Notes: generated from the letters alone by a model not told the origin. A stretch of DNA of 64,000 bases from Chaetoderma sp. LZ-2023a (GCA_034401795.1 CM067369.1:89371079-89435078), one strand, 5' to 3'; counted from the stretch's first letter, positions 33,419-45,929 are shown. Numbers and translations: made by a program.

Positions 33419-35330
33419 ATGACCCCTGCATCCGGCGGGGCGAGAATAAAAAAAAAATTTCACGAACATAAGAACATGTTAATAAATGTGATCAGTTCAA
33501 AATTTAATGTGATTATTACCGAGCACGCACACACGTACGCATCCCAAAAGGAACAGCGGTTGTGCTTATTTTAATGAGAGCGAATTGTACATACATGCTG
33601 TTGTAATGTCCAGAATAGGAATTGTATAAGCATACATATCAAACATAGCGAGACGCCTAATGGATTCAGCCACAGATTTCCAACTATTCTTTCTTCTGTC
33701 GATCTTTAAAATATGCTCTGTCATGTCTATAAAGACATGGATATTCTTGAATAGGTGAGATCAGTTTCTCTACGAAGTCTCTGTCTTCGCTCATTTTTTT
33801 ACTTTTGCATGAAAATCGTGCGCCAGGCGCCAGAATAGACATGTTTTCTATTCACAGCGATTCGGTAAACGACGAACGCATGACTGCCTTGCCACTACTA
33901 CCACTCAAAAGCGCTTAATTATAAATTAACAGCGATGCGACAACGATCTCTAACCCGTCGCACGACCATCGTGCGGCGTAACTGCGACGGACTATACACC
34001 GGCCTTAACGCCACGCCTAGCTTCGTTTCATCTACAATTGATTAGAGGCTGAAGTATTTGCTTATGTAAGTGTGCGTCTTCGTTTGCGCACATCCGAGTG
34101 CGCAAGTGAGCTTGTGTGTGTGCATCCAAGTTTGCGTGAGTGCATACGTACGTGAGTGTGTATTGACGATTGGTATTTGGGTTAACCACAAACAATTTGT
34201 TATTGGTACGACATACGTCATACAGATTCGGTATGGACATGTTTATGTACATTGGAACACGTTGTCTTACTCTGTCATGAGCAAACTTCCCTTGTTAAAT
34301 GAATAGAGGGATTGCAGTTATGGCCTTACAACTGCAGAACGCAACAACTTCTGCGTTTTGGTGTTCTTTATGTATATATTTTGTTCTTCTACAATGTACA
34401 CAGGGGCGCCGGAAGCAAATTTGAGGGCGGTGGCAGGTTCTACAGAAAGGGCACACTGAATGGCATTGTCTGGAGGAAGATTTGAAATGGGTGTCCCCCA
34501 CCCCTCCTCTCATAGAAAGGTGTTCGGGGGATACCCACCTTCCTAACCACCACAAGAAAAACAATTCATTGAAAAGATCCAGGCTCATGACTCGATTTCC
34601 TGCGTTCTGAGTTTCTTATGATTACGTATTGATTGCACCCTTTGTTTTGATGTTATTTTATGGTTGACGTATTCATGGTAGATCAGAAACAAGACGATGT
34701 ATACGAATTTGAGGTAGTGAACATCTCCATTTTTCAAAAGGTGCACTGCCAGCCTATGATCTTTTTGAAAAAGAACGGATATTCATAGTTTTCACCACTA
34801 TGTCACTGATATTCCAGTTATGTATATAATATTTGGTACAAAGAACACTGAAGGGATACCAAATGTCAAAATGTAACAATTAATTGATTTCGCAACTGGA
34901 TTTAAAAAAATCGCCTACAATTTTCTTGAAATTGTCGAAAAAGTACTTTGGTTTCATTTATTTGTCTTGATGTTATAAGGGATGACTTTGTGTTTATTGT
35001 GTCCAGATCGTTGATACTTTCCAGAAAACTGCCCAGTCATCACTACGGAATGATGAGCTAAAGTGAATACATCTGCGCCTTATATTCCTTTTGATATCAC
35101 AATAAAACTCCACCCCGCACCCCCTCCCAAAAAAAATGTATATATCAGGGAAATAGTAAACGATCACAATATGTTTTCTGATGGCATACCTAACGATATA
35201 GTCCGTGAGAATACATCGGAATCGTATTGCTGATAGAAGCAATGACAAAAACAAACCTTTCTTCTGCATATTATTTTTGTCTCATACATATTAATAACCC
35301 TTTCACCGATACTCAATTTCAAAGCAACCT
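33419..35330. other. Non-coding, with one generic repeat fragment
   Basis: ACAGGGGCGCCGGAAGCAAA at about 34399-34420 opens a G-rich block to about 34530 that resembles a common interspersed repeat head, though no second copy is in the window. Short frames at 34028-34306 are composition effects of GTGC-rich sequence. Confidence 0.4.
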
Positions 35331-38300
35331 TACAGGAAAGATCTTGAACATGCCGTGCAAGTTGGACGAGCAAAACGAACATTCTTTCACAAAACACATC
35401 TCTGAATTTCTTGATGTATGTCGTTTTAATAGAGGTACAATTTCAACATTTGATTTTAATCATATGTGTGTGGTATCTGGAAAGGGTAAGCTTTGTGATA
35501 GATGTGACTATCTATGATAATGCTATCCAATCAATACTTTTGCGCATATTGGGCAATAGTGAACAATTGATAGATACCGTGGCAGCTGAAGCTAGGTACC
35601 ACAAACGCTGCTCTGCTAGTCTAAGTAATAAACCACAATCTCAGAGTGGTACCCACGATGATGTCAATCCATATGATATAGCTTTCAGGGCCTTGATTAG
35701 TGAAATTAGTGACCCACGAGAGATGGGTAAACTGGACCATGTATCAACTCTGAGAAACCTGTACCAAAGTAAACCCATTGCTGCAGGGTAGAATATTGAT
35801 AAAGCTGCACATTAACGCAATTCCAACCTCAAACTTAGGATACAGTCCCATTTTGGTAATCGTGTTGTGTTTATTCCCCAGATGGGACAGGTATCAGAAA
35901 TAATCTGTAATGTAGAGATGTCATGCCGCGGCAGAGCTTCTCAAGGCATAGCAAATGTTGAGATGTGACATTGATGAGAATTGCATCCCAATTCCAGACG
36001 AGGACTCTAATGATGATATTGATGACGATTTGGCGGAGAAGTTAGCGTTCACAGTTGCGCAAAAAGTCAAATCGGACATGAAGGATTTCAAAGTGGGAGT
36101 TAGGGATGACAAAAATGATGTGGAATGTAACATATGATCAAGCCTTGGCCATGGTTCCTGTGAGTTTAAACAACTTAATAGCATTCATAATTTGTGATAC
36201 CAGCTTTGATATGGTGGAAACAGATGGTCAAGTTGTCATTAACCAAGTTCCGACTGGACAACTTACCTTTCTTGATGCCCATAAACAAGTGTTGAATGGC
36301 ACCCAACCTGTAATATATACGCTAATGGTATGCACACTCCTCATCATGTCGGTCTGGCTGTGTATGTAAACCATAAAACTAGAAGTAAAGGTTCATAACT
36401 GTACCAAAAAGGCTAGGGCAGTGCATATGTTATGATGAACTACAAAGAGTGCTAACATATGTTGCAATCCCAATCAATGAACACTCAGATGGTGGCAATG
36501 TGTTTATTCCATCAAACATAGCCCCTAAGCAGTTTACACAATTCGCCATAGACAATCTCGATTTCTCTGAGTGCACACTAGATGGCTCAAGTATGCACGT
36601 GACTAGTATGGTTATGTTTCAGCCAGAAATACAAGAGATGCTATATAGAGGGTCATTTAATTATGTGCCAACCAAAGTTACTCGCCGTTGTAGCCTGCAT
36701 GGCATATCATGTGACCTATCTCTCCAATCATTTGCAAAATCACAGTCATTCAAAACAATGAAACGCCGAAATGGCATCCAGAAATGATATCAGTATCAAC
36801 CAGTTAATGCAACAACATGGCAGTGACGTACCCATTATGAACCTCTGCTGGAACCTTATCCGACTTTACTCAACAAAGCTTATCGAGATAGAAGTTGAAT
36901 GTCCCGGTTTGGAAATCATTCCATGCAACACTGTGTCACAAATAACTTCCAATAACATCAATCAGCTACTGTCACTCCTAGCATGAACAACCACCTAACC
37001 CAGAGGTAGTAAGCACCGCATTGAAGATATGCATGAAGACCAGCCAGAAGTTAGTCCTCACTCATACGGTGGTGACTCAGGGTGAAGCCATCTATGGGAT
37101 TAGTTATGCATTGCGGAACAATAATTGAGACGAGTAACACAATCTGATTCTCAGATTGGGTGTGTTCTATCTACTGGTGAATTATTTAGGAGCAGTTGGG
37201 AAGATTATATGTGGTAGTGGCTTAATAGAACTGTTTGTCGGTGGTAAGCTGTTGACAGATGGCACAGCAGAAAAAATGCTATCAGGAAAATGCTATTACC
37301 AGGCAGTTAATGCACACATACAGGTGTATGAAGCACTGATATTCCTAAAATGTGAGCCATTCGAAGAGTGGGTCATTAATCAGGACAATGATCTCAACAT
37401 CATGGTAGAAATAAGTTGCTTGATGGCTGCGTTAGCTAGCAGAATAGAGATTGGTGGTATTACTTGTGACAGCATATCATCTTGAGAGAAAAATGGAACA
37501 GGTGAAAGTGATGATAGACCTGCTAGATGAAAGTAGACACCACTTTAAGATTCATCGGTTATGGATGAATTACCTAGAGATGATAGAGATCATGTTTACA
37601 TTCATTCATGCTGAATGGACAACAATATTGCCGGAACATCTGTCAGCTAAAGCTCAGATGACAGAGTACACTGCAGCAGCAGACCACACCAACTACATCA
37701 AGGCAGTTGTTTCCTATTTGAAAGAAATGAGAAACCTTCCAAACCTCGCGTTAGACGTTCACGAGGGATTTGAGTTAGACCTTTTCACGGTAAAGCGATC
37801 CTCAGGCAGAATTAACTCAATATGGACAGATATGGGTCTCGAATGTTCACAAAACTGTGATGCCAAAGGCGGATCTGGACAGGCATTGTGTCACCATGAA
37901 CGTGTGTGTACAGGAAAAGTGGGTTCGGACACTTCCTTTCACAGCTGCAGTGTCAAATCCTATGAAGCAAATTCTGACCATGCATAAAACAGACAGCCCA
38001 CACCATGAAGACAATAAAGCAATTATGAAAAGGGAGCGTGAATCACGTGATAACGTAATTTCCGCAGTAAAGACAGGGGCAGTGATTAATCCCTCCATTT
38101 ACAATAAGACAGCCATCCTGTGCATAGCTGATGGCATGTTTGTTACTGAAAAAGCAGCATGTGATGTTATCGATTCTCTTCAACATGGATTTCAATTATT
38201 TCAAGACTTTATCAGGGCTGGTAGGACTCCCAATGTTAATTTGAGTACGTTTTGTGATCTTAAACCCGGGAGGAAATCACTGAAAAGCAAGACAACGGAT

Positions 38301-39720
38301 CAACTAGCCACAAATGAGATGGCGTTCCTGAAACATCAAATACGGGAGATAGAAAGCGGTGTTTAATATGTCCAACTGAAGGATGTGTTAAATTATGAAC
38401 TGCATAGCTACCCACCGGCTATAGCACAAGCTTAACCAATGATTACTGGTATATCTCTCCAAAGTGGCAACAAATCATTTATGTTAATAGTTCTAAAACA
38501 AAAGTGTGGACTCAAACAATGGCATGTGACAATCCCTGATTCCAGACCCAAAACAGGAATGGTTATAGACATGGTGTCATTAGTAAGGACACATCGACCA
38601 TTTGACAAAGAATTCAGTGAGAATTATGCCTAGCGCATTCTAAGAACTTTTTCAACTGCCCAAAGTGACGAAATTCATGTTGTGGCGGATAAGTACGGTG
38701 GCTTGTATGTTGGGGATAAAGGATTAAGTGAAATCAGTTTGAAAGCTGCAAGTGGTTGTAAGGATCGGCGTGGGGAGTCATCCAATGAATTTTAAACCTA
38801 CAGCGGCCACACCATTAAGCACTGGGATGGCATCGTCTCAAACAGTAAAGGCAAAGCTCATCTACAAGCGTTGTTGTTTGAACATTGGTCAACTCAGAAT
38901 CCGATGAACCCGGATGGAGCAACACTCACTTTAGGAGGTGATTATGAAGATAGAACCGCAGTAAGAATTGTACGATGGTGATCTTCAGAATCAGACAATG
39001 ACATTGATGATGATGATGTAGTGAAACTGTTGTCTAGTACTCAAGAAGAACCTGATACACTTGTCTTTTTGCACATTGCAGCTTGTGTATGCAGTGGATG
39101 TTCTCGCGTTATCTTAAGAGCATCAGCCAGAGATATAGTTGTGATTGCTGTCTACCTGTATGAGCGTCTTTGTCGCGAGGATTGAAGTAGTTGTACATTC
39201 AAACAAAGGACAATTTCATTCACAGCCATGAGGTTTTCAAAGCAATTTACATAGACGAGACGAATTCGAAATGCTTCCATTAGTACATGCCATAGGTGGC
39301 TGTGACACAACGAGCTTCTCCTATGGGAAAGGCAATTGTTGTTTCTTTAATGTGGCATCAACGCTAAACTCAGACCTTGCAAGCATATATGTTCAAATCG
39401 AAAATGAAAGTATCAGTGAACTATTGATCAACCGTACTATTGCCGTGGCGCAATTATTAACAATTCCTGTTTACCACACTGATACCTTCACAAACGTTAA
39501 TTAACTGCAACAGCATCTCTACGCTAGGAGAAAACTGTACAGGCATTGCCACCAAACTGATGATGCCCTTCATCAATATGTTTTGCGAGAAATGTTTCAG
39601 ACCTGTATTTGGGTGAGATCCATGCAAACACGCCCTCATATTCCATCAGCACAAAACCTCGGTATTATTTGGGTATTAATCCCAAAACGTGATAGTCTCA
39701 CAGATGTTATTACGTTATAT
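35331..39720 (+). pseudogene. Relic of a large unnamed invertebrate family with FEN1/XPG-like core
   Basis: Similar protein segments run left to right in several plus frames. There is a Cys/His region (KLCDRCDYL, about 35488; AAEARYHKRCSASL, about 35584). Then comes a conserved block with QFAIDNLDFSECTLDGSSMH (about 36543-36600). A helical middle follows (36780-38370). The C-terminal part has EEPDTLVFLH (about 39044), ARDIVVIAVYL (about 39128) and GGCDTTSFSYGKGN (39295-39336). The last three line up with the acidic motifs and the GCD...GxG helix-turn of FEN1/XPG/PIN-type nucleases. I recognise the overall pattern from unnamed multi-copy invertebrate proteins. Many frameshifts and stops show that it is dead. 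Whether the family is mobile is unknown. Confidence 0.6.
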
Positions 39721-39779
39721 AATATGAACACGGTAATACGGTAATAAGCGAGGCAACGCGTATAGCGCTCACAACTGCT

Positions 39780-40307
39780 AAGCTACTCGACGCGATATTG
39801 ACTTATGGATATCTTGATGTAGTGGAGTCCGGTATACTACATGTATACAATGAATACAGTGATCACTCAGCAACATATGCTGCTTTTAAACTACCTATAA
39901 AAATTAAGAAATCATATAAAAGAAAGGTTTGGATATATGAGGCGGATTTCGAACAGTTAAACAGGGAAATTCTCGATACACCGTGGGTAGCTTTATTTTT
40001 AACATGTAATGATGTAAATGAAATGTGCGAATTATTCAACTCCCCATTTATAGATATGGTAAAATAATGCATTCCAAACAGAGTAGTACCAATCAGGGCA
40101 GGTGACAAACCATGGTTCGACGGGCACTAGGCGTGAAAGTAGAGTAAGAGATAGGCTTAGGAAAGGGGCGAGGTGGAGCCAACTGCAAAACGACTGGTGC
40201 AAATTTAAAAGCCAAAGAAACAATGTTGACTAGACCGGTGAGAGGTTCCAAGAAAAGGTTTCTGATCAAAGGTGTCATTGGATGGTAAAATGAATGTCAC
40301 TGTCAAC
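39780..40307 (+). pseudogene. LINE fragment, endonuclease-RT junction
   Basis: The frame at 39798-40067 contains YSDHSATYAAFKLPIKIKK and SYKRKVWIYE. A shifted frame continues with CIPNRVVPIRAGDKPWFD (about 40070-40120). This is the end of the exonuclease-endonuclease-phosphatase domain and the linker of CR1/Jockey-like LINEs. It breaks off at the Tc1 element. It corresponds to the region just before the LINE segment that begins at 44930, so both may come from one copy. Confidence 0.65.
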
Positions 40308-40309
40308 TA

Positions 40310-41970
40310 TACACCTGTGCAAAAGTTAAGCACCAGCAAAAACAATAGAACGTAGAAACATGATGGTACAACTAGGCTGCCATACTTTTTGTCCCCGCGT
40401 TAGCTGACATAATTCCAAGTACGAAATGCACATGCATGCATGACTTCACGCCGCTTGATGTCCGTGCGTGGCCGGAAACAGCACACGTGTTCAGTTATGT
40501 AAAAGTCCAGTTTGAGGTGTAGAACATTACATACAGATTTAGGCGACAAGATTAGGAATTTTGTGTTCATGACCTTGGTTTATTTGTACAGAGAGAATTA
40601 GCTCTTGATTGTGAACCGCTATGGCAAGACGAAGGTTAAGTGATCGTGTGAAATGGCAAATCATAGGCATGCATACCACTGGTATGTCATGCAGAGAGAT
40701 TGGCAGACAGCTGAACATTAACCATACTGTAATCAGTCGTTTGATTGCAAAACATGGGCAAACTAACGAGGTGAAGGACAGGCCTAGATCTGGAAGACCG
40801 AAGAAGACTACTGCCCGTGATGATCGAGCCCTAGTACGCCTTGTTAGGAGATCTCCATTCACCAACAGCAGAGTGCTCAGCCAGCAATGGGAAACGCGCA
40901 ATAGAGTGTCAATGTCTACCGTCAAAAGGAGACTGTATGCTGCTGGCATGAAAGCTAGGAAACCTGTCAGACGTCCTCTCCTCACTGCACACCACAAAGA
41001 GGAGCGTCTGAGGTGGTGCAACGAAAGAAGACACTGGAACATGAGATCCTGGAGACGGGTACACTGGTCTGATGAAAGTCGGTTCCTACTTCATGCCACA
41101 GATGGTCGAACTCGTGTAAGGAGGTCCAGACGCACGGCGTACGACCAACGTAACATCATGGAAGAAGTTCCATTTGGTGGAGGTTCCGTTATGATATGGG
41201 GGTGCATCTCATTTGATTGTAAGCTGGATCTGTTGACTGTACCTGGAACACTAAATGGACAAAGATATCAAGATTCCATACTGGATAGAGTTGTGGTCCC
41301 TCATTGTGTAAATCATGCACCTGGAACCCACCCTATATTCATGGATGACAACGCCCGACCACATCGTGCTAGAGCTGTGCATGAATACCTCCGCCAGAAT
41401 GCCATCGAAACCCTACCATGGCCAGCAAGGAGCCCTGACATGAACCCTATTGAGCATATCTGGGAGATTGTGGGAAACATGGTGAGAAGGAGGGATCCTC
41501 CTGTGCAGAACCTACAGGAATTAACAGACGCACTCCATCTTGAATGGCAACGAATACCACAATGGCGTATCAGTCGGTTGGTGACCAGCATGAGACGTCG
41601 TGTCCAGGCCGTCATCCAGGCACAAGGTGGATATACCCGGTATTAATAATGACAGTCTCAAACTCGTGCGCAGATGTTAAACTTCGTTTTCAGACACCAT
41701 TAATGACAATCTAGCCACGTGTGTCAACTGTAGGGCAATAGTTGTCAGTTGTGTCAACGTAACCATATTCAGGCCTCGTTTTCAAGTTCAAACAAAAACA
41801 TACAGTGTTTCCCCACCATCATAATCAGCATTCCTCTAGTTGCATTATTACCTCTTGCACTAAGATGGATGGGTACATAAATGTTTATGCTATTGCTTTC
41901 TTCATAGCACATGAATATACCCTCGCATGTTCGTAAAAATAGGGTGGTGCTTAACTTTTGCACAGGTGTA
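40310..41970 (+). mobile_element. Complete Tc1-like transposon
   Basis: Perfect 25 bp terminal inverted repeats starting TACACCTGTGCAAAAGTTAA lie at 40310-40334 and 41946-41970, flanked on both sides by the TA target duplication (40308-40309, 41971-41972). The 1661 bp interior holds one intact transposase frame. Size, TA flanks and the DD34E enzyme are all typical of the Tc1 family. The site lies at the broken end of a LINE fragment. Confidence 0.95.
40621..41646 (+). CDS. Tc1-family DD34E transposase (341 aa), intact
   Basis: The enzyme binds the terminal repeats and catalyses cut-and-paste transposition into TA sites. Residues 1-110 form a paired-type double helix-turn-helix (RLSDRVKWQIIGMHTTGMSC; MSTVKRRLYAAGM) with an AT-hook-like RPRSGRPKK link. 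The catalytic triad is Asp151 (HWSDESRF), Asp243 (FMDDNARPH) and Glu278 (SPDMNPIEHIW), with 34 residues between the last two. A glycine-rich box (FGGGSVMIWG) lies at about 185-195. The length matches the family norm of about 340 aa, the ATG sits 311 bases from the left end, and no stop or frameshift is present. It is the only mobile-element enzyme in the window that looks functional. Confidence 0.95.
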   Translation: MARRRLSDRVKWQIIGMHTTGMSCREIGRQLNINHTVISRLIAKHGQTNEVKDRPRSGRPKKTTARDDRALVRLVRRSPFTNSRVLSQQWETRNRVSMSTVKRRLYAAGMKARKPVRRPLLTAHHKEERLRWCNERRHWNMRSWRRVHWSDESRFLLHATDGRTRVRRSRRTAYDQRNIMEEVPFGGGSVMIWGCISFDCKLDLLTVPGTLNGQRYQDSILDRVVVPHCVNHAPGTHPIFMDDNARPHRARAVHEYLRQNAIETLPWPARSPDMNPIEHIWEIVGNMVRRRDPPVQNLQELTDALHLEWQRIPQWRISRLVTSMRRRVQAVIQAQGGYTRY

Positions 41971-41984
41971 TATTTTTAATATCT

Positions 41985-43665
41985 GGTGAACACATTGAAA
42001 AAAGACCAAAAACCATGAAAATGATCAAACATGGACAAAAACCATCAAAATGGTAAAAAAAAACACCTGAAATTGTCAAAAACGACAGAAAAAAGTGAAA
42101 ATCGGTCAAAGAGGACCAAGAATTGCCAAAAATTATGAAAAATGGTCAACGCACATTTAAAATGGAAGAAATGACCAAAAACCACAGAAATGGACAAAAT
42201 TGGTCGAAATCAGTCAAAAAGGACCAAAATGGTAAAAAGCAATAAAAATGACGAAAACGGGAAAAATTAGTCAAAATCAGTCAGAAAAGCGACCAAAATG
42301 ATCAAAAACTATAAAAATAACCAAAGTGGTAAAAACTTGCAAAAAAATCGGTCAAAAAGGACCAAAATAGTTAAAACAATAAAAAATGATCCAAAAGACC
42401 CAAAAATGGTAAAGATTATCAAACACAGACAAAAACCACCAGATATAATAAAAATGATAAAAAACGGGAAAAAAATGTCAAAAACAGTGGAAAATGGCGA
42501 AAATCAGTCAAAAAGGACACAGAATTGTCAAATTTATGGAAAATGGTCAAAAGCATTAGAAATGGAAAAAATTACCAAAAAGACAGAAATGGGAAAAATT
42601 TGTCCAAATCAGTCAAAAGGACCAAAATGGTAAAAAGCAATAAAAAATGACAAAAACGGGGAAAAATTGTCAAAATCACTCAAAAAGGTCCCAAATTAGC
42701 CAAAAATAATAAGAAATGGACAAAAACGTAAAAAATTAGTCAAAGTGATAAAAATGCCCAAAAATGATGAAAACCGAAAAGAATTGTAAAAAAACTGCTG
42801 GAAGGAGGCGAAAATCAGTCAAATAAAGATCAAGAATTGTCAAAATGTTGAAAAATTATCAAAAAGCATTAAAAACGGAAAAAATTGTCAAAAAATAAGA
42901 AATGGACAAAAACCCTAAAAAATTAAAAAAATTACCAAAAACGACAAAAACAGTAAGAATTTGTCAAAATCAGTCAGAATGGTAAAAAAATGGTAAAAAA
43001 AAAAATAAAAAATAGCCAAAATGGTAACAAATTGCAAAAATCAGTCAAAAGGCTAAAACAATAAATAATGACCCAATAAAACAAGAAAACGGAACAAATT
43101 ATCAAACATGGACAGAAACCATAAAAAATAATAAAAATTATCAGAAATGGAAAAATTTGTCAAAAACAGCAGAAAATGGTGAAAATCAGTCAAAAAGGAC
43201 CCAGAATTGTTAAAATGATGAAAAATGGTCAAAAAGCATCAGAAATGGAAAAAATGACCAATAATGACAGAAATGGGAAAAATTGGTCCAAATCTGTCAA
43301 AAAGGACCAAAATTGGAAAAAAATAATAAGAAATAGAAAAAAAAACCTAAAAAATTAGTCAAAGTGATAAAAAACGAGAAAAAATTATCAGAAATGGTCA
43401 AAATCTGTCAAAACCTGTTAAAATTGGTAAAAAAAAGTCTAAAATTGGAAAAAGATAATCAAGAAATGGACAAAAACATAAAAAGATTGTACAAAATTAT
43501 CAAAAACTTTGAAACTAATAAAAACAATGGCCAAAATCGGTTACAATTTGAAAAAATGGTCAAGTTCAGTAAAAAATGACCAAAAATGGTGATAAAAAAT
43601 TATCAAGAGGTATAAAAAATGGTAAAAAACGACCAAAACTATCAATATTGTCAGAAACCATTAAA
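41985..43665 (+). repeat. A-rich degenerate satellite (GTCAAAAANGACCAAAA)
   Basis: About 1.7 kb are built from short variants of TCAAAAANGGACCAAAA, ATGGTAAAAA and AATGGNAAAAA. A longer register recurs at about 42112, 42517, 42826 and 43196 (AGGACC-AGAATTGTCAAA...), giving a higher-order period of roughly 310-400 bp. Pyrimidines are strongly depleted on the plus strand. Lys-rich open frames are composition artefacts. Confidence 0.8.
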
Positions 43666-43679
43666 AAAATTGTCAACAT

Positions 43680-44520
43680 CGGTAATTTAGTCCAATAAGG
43701 GCAAAAATTACTAATTCAGCAGTAAATAGGTTAATCAAAATTTGCAATTTAGCACTAAAAGGGTTAATATTAGAATGCAGCAGTGAAATGGTTAATTGAG
43801 ACATGTAATTCAGCAGTATAAGTGTTAATTGAGACTTGTAATTCAGCAGTAAAAGGGTTGATTGACACATGATATTCAGCACTAGAAGGGTTATTGACAA
43901 CTTGTAATTCAGAAGTAAAAGGGTTAATTGAGTACTGTAATTCAGCAGTTAAAGGGTTAATTTAGCCATGTGATTCAGCAGTAAAAGGGTTAATTTAGTC
44001 TTGCGATTCAGCAGTAAAATGGTTAATTGACACTTGCTATTCAGCAGTTAAAGGGTTAATTGACACTTGTTTAATCAGAAGTAAAAGCGTTAATTGAGTG
44101 CTGTAATTCTGCAGTAAAAGGGTTAATTTAGCCTTGTCATTCAGCAGTAAAAGGGTTAATTGACACTTGTAATTCAGCTGTAAAATGGTTAATCGAGACT
44201 TGTAATTCAATGAGTGGTCATTTCAGCAGTAAATAGGTTAATGGGACTGACTTATGCTAAAGGATTAATGGAAGTAATTCTTATAATTCAGGCGTAAAAG
44301 GGTTAATTGAGTGCTGTAATTCTGCAGTAAAAGGGTTAATTTAGCCTTGTCATTCAGCAGTAAAAGTGTTAATTGACACTTGTAATTCAGCTGTAAAATG
44401 GTTAATCGAGACTTGTAATTCAATGAGTGGTCATTCAGCAGTAAATAGGTTAATGGGACTGACTTATGCTAAAGGATTAATGGAAGTAATTCTTATAATT
44501 CAGGAGTAAAAGGGTTAATT
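43680..44520 (+). repeat. About 35 bp minisatellite with a 208 bp higher-order duplication
   Basis: The unit is approximately AATTCAGCAGTAAAAGGG followed by TTAATTGACACTTGT, repeated about 22 times with variants. The segment about 44088-44285 is repeated almost exactly at about 44303-44515, including an irregular stretch (AATGAGTGGTCATTTCAGC, GACTTATGCTAAAGGATTAA). It joins the A-rich satellite directly. Confidence 0.82.
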
Positions 44521-44929
44521 CTGATGCTTAATCATAATCATGTAGTACTTGGTAGTACCAAAATGGCCGACAGTTATCGACAGTTAGAAGGCAATAACAA
44601 CTTCCAGCTAGAAATTAATTCAATGTAATATATACGCTTGCAATCACCAAGTAATCCTCAAGTTGTCACCATAAATTTACTCGACGCCGAAAACTGTAAC
44701 GTATCTGACCTCTCTATTAAGGAACACCTCTATTTGTTATATGTTATGTAGTACCTTGGTGCGCTCATATCTCAGCTGCTTATGGACGGATCACCTTGAT
44801 TCTTTCAAACCCTCATCTGTGGACATCCCTGCACATGGTGAACTACATTTAACAAACGCTGACATTGTGGTTCTGAAGAAGAAGCCGGTGGCCAAGGAAT
44901 AATAATAGTGAATAATAATAACAAGAATC
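44521..44929. other. Non-coding, no recognisable feature
   Basis: A unique-looking stretch between the minisatellite and the LINE fragment. It may be decayed LINE sequence but no motif supports this. Confidence 0.35.
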
Positions 44930-45925
44930 CGACATTTTCTAAAGGGTTCCACATCGGACCTGCTTGGAAACCTAATAATATGAAAAAGAAATCAAAACAG
45001 GATTTTATAGTATCTTCCGATATAATGTTAGATGAACTGCCTACTCATAATCCTCGTCCATACTGGAAATTAGTGAAACAACTTATTAATGGGAATCCTA
45101 TCACAACTATCCTGCCATTGCTTTTTTATGATAATGGAAATGCAAAATATGCTAACACTGACTTAGAAAAGGCAACAAGTTTAAATAATTTTGTATATCT
45201 ATTTCAAATATCGGTGATACAGGCATTGTCCTACAGGCACTTCAAATTCAAACTAATTCATCTTTCTCAGACATTTTTATTTAGGAATCAGAAGTGATAG
45301 ACGGTATACACGTATTGACACTAAATAAAGCCTCTGGAAAGAATGAAATAAGCCACAAACTGCTAAAGGCAACTGCACTTTCAATACCCTGTCCGTTAGC
45401 GCTACTATTCAATAAATCGTTTGATAAAGGAGTATTTCCAAATGCTGGGAAAACGGCGACTGTTTTTGCATTGTTTAAAAAAGGTGGCCGGAAATTACTG
45501 TAGGTAAACTCATAGAGAGAATAATGTTTAAGAACGTATATCCTCACATTGATGGACAACCCTTCCTTTACAAGTACTAATCCGGTTTCCGGCCTGGCTA
45601 TTCGACTCTATTTCAGTTAATTGCATTTTGTCATATCCTCTCAAATGCTCTTGATGAAAATAAATCTACATGCGTTGTACTTTGTGATATCTCGAAGGCA
45701 TTTCACAAAGTATGGCAGAAAGGATTGATGCAAGCGCATGGACTGGGAGGGAAATTTCTTAGTTGGTTTAATAGCTACTTATCATCAAGGCAACAGTGTG
45801 GTTTAGTCACTCAAGATAAATCTCCTTTAAAACACGTAGACGCTGGAGTGCTCCAGGCCTCGTTGCTCGGCTCTCTCTTACCCTTAGTTTATATAAACGA
45901 TATTTCATGAAATTATCTTACGGTC
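44930..45925 (+). pseudogene. CR1/Jockey-like LINE reverse transcriptase, 5' half
   Basis: The segment HNPRPYWKLVKQLINGNP precedes the RT domain. The finger region follows (LNKASGKNEISHKLLK, 45327; GVFPNAGKTATVFALFKKGG, 45431). Then come SGFRPGYST (about 45583), catalytic motif A CDISKAFHKVW (about 45682), and AGVLQASLLGSLLPLVYIND (about 45845). The last normally reads GVPQGS-LGPLLF, so three conserved residues have changed. Frameshifts and stops separate the pieces. The frame ends just before the YxDD motif because the LTR element inserted there. The rest of the gene resumes at 57296. Confidence 0.82.
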
Positions 45926-45929
45926 ATAT
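45926..45929. repeat. Target-site duplication (ATAT), left
   Basis: ATAT precedes the left LTR and is repeated at 57292-57295 after the right LTR. A duplication of 4-6 bp is normal for Ty3/gypsy integrases. Confidence 0.8.

Noticed and set aside
42298-43579. Lys-rich frames in the A-rich satellite
   Set aside because: Composition only; there are no start or splice signals, and the frames follow the repeat unit.
43680-44520. Interstitial telomere repeat
   Set aside because: AAGGGTTAA recurs, but the unit is about 35 bp and TTAGGG is not tandemly repeated.
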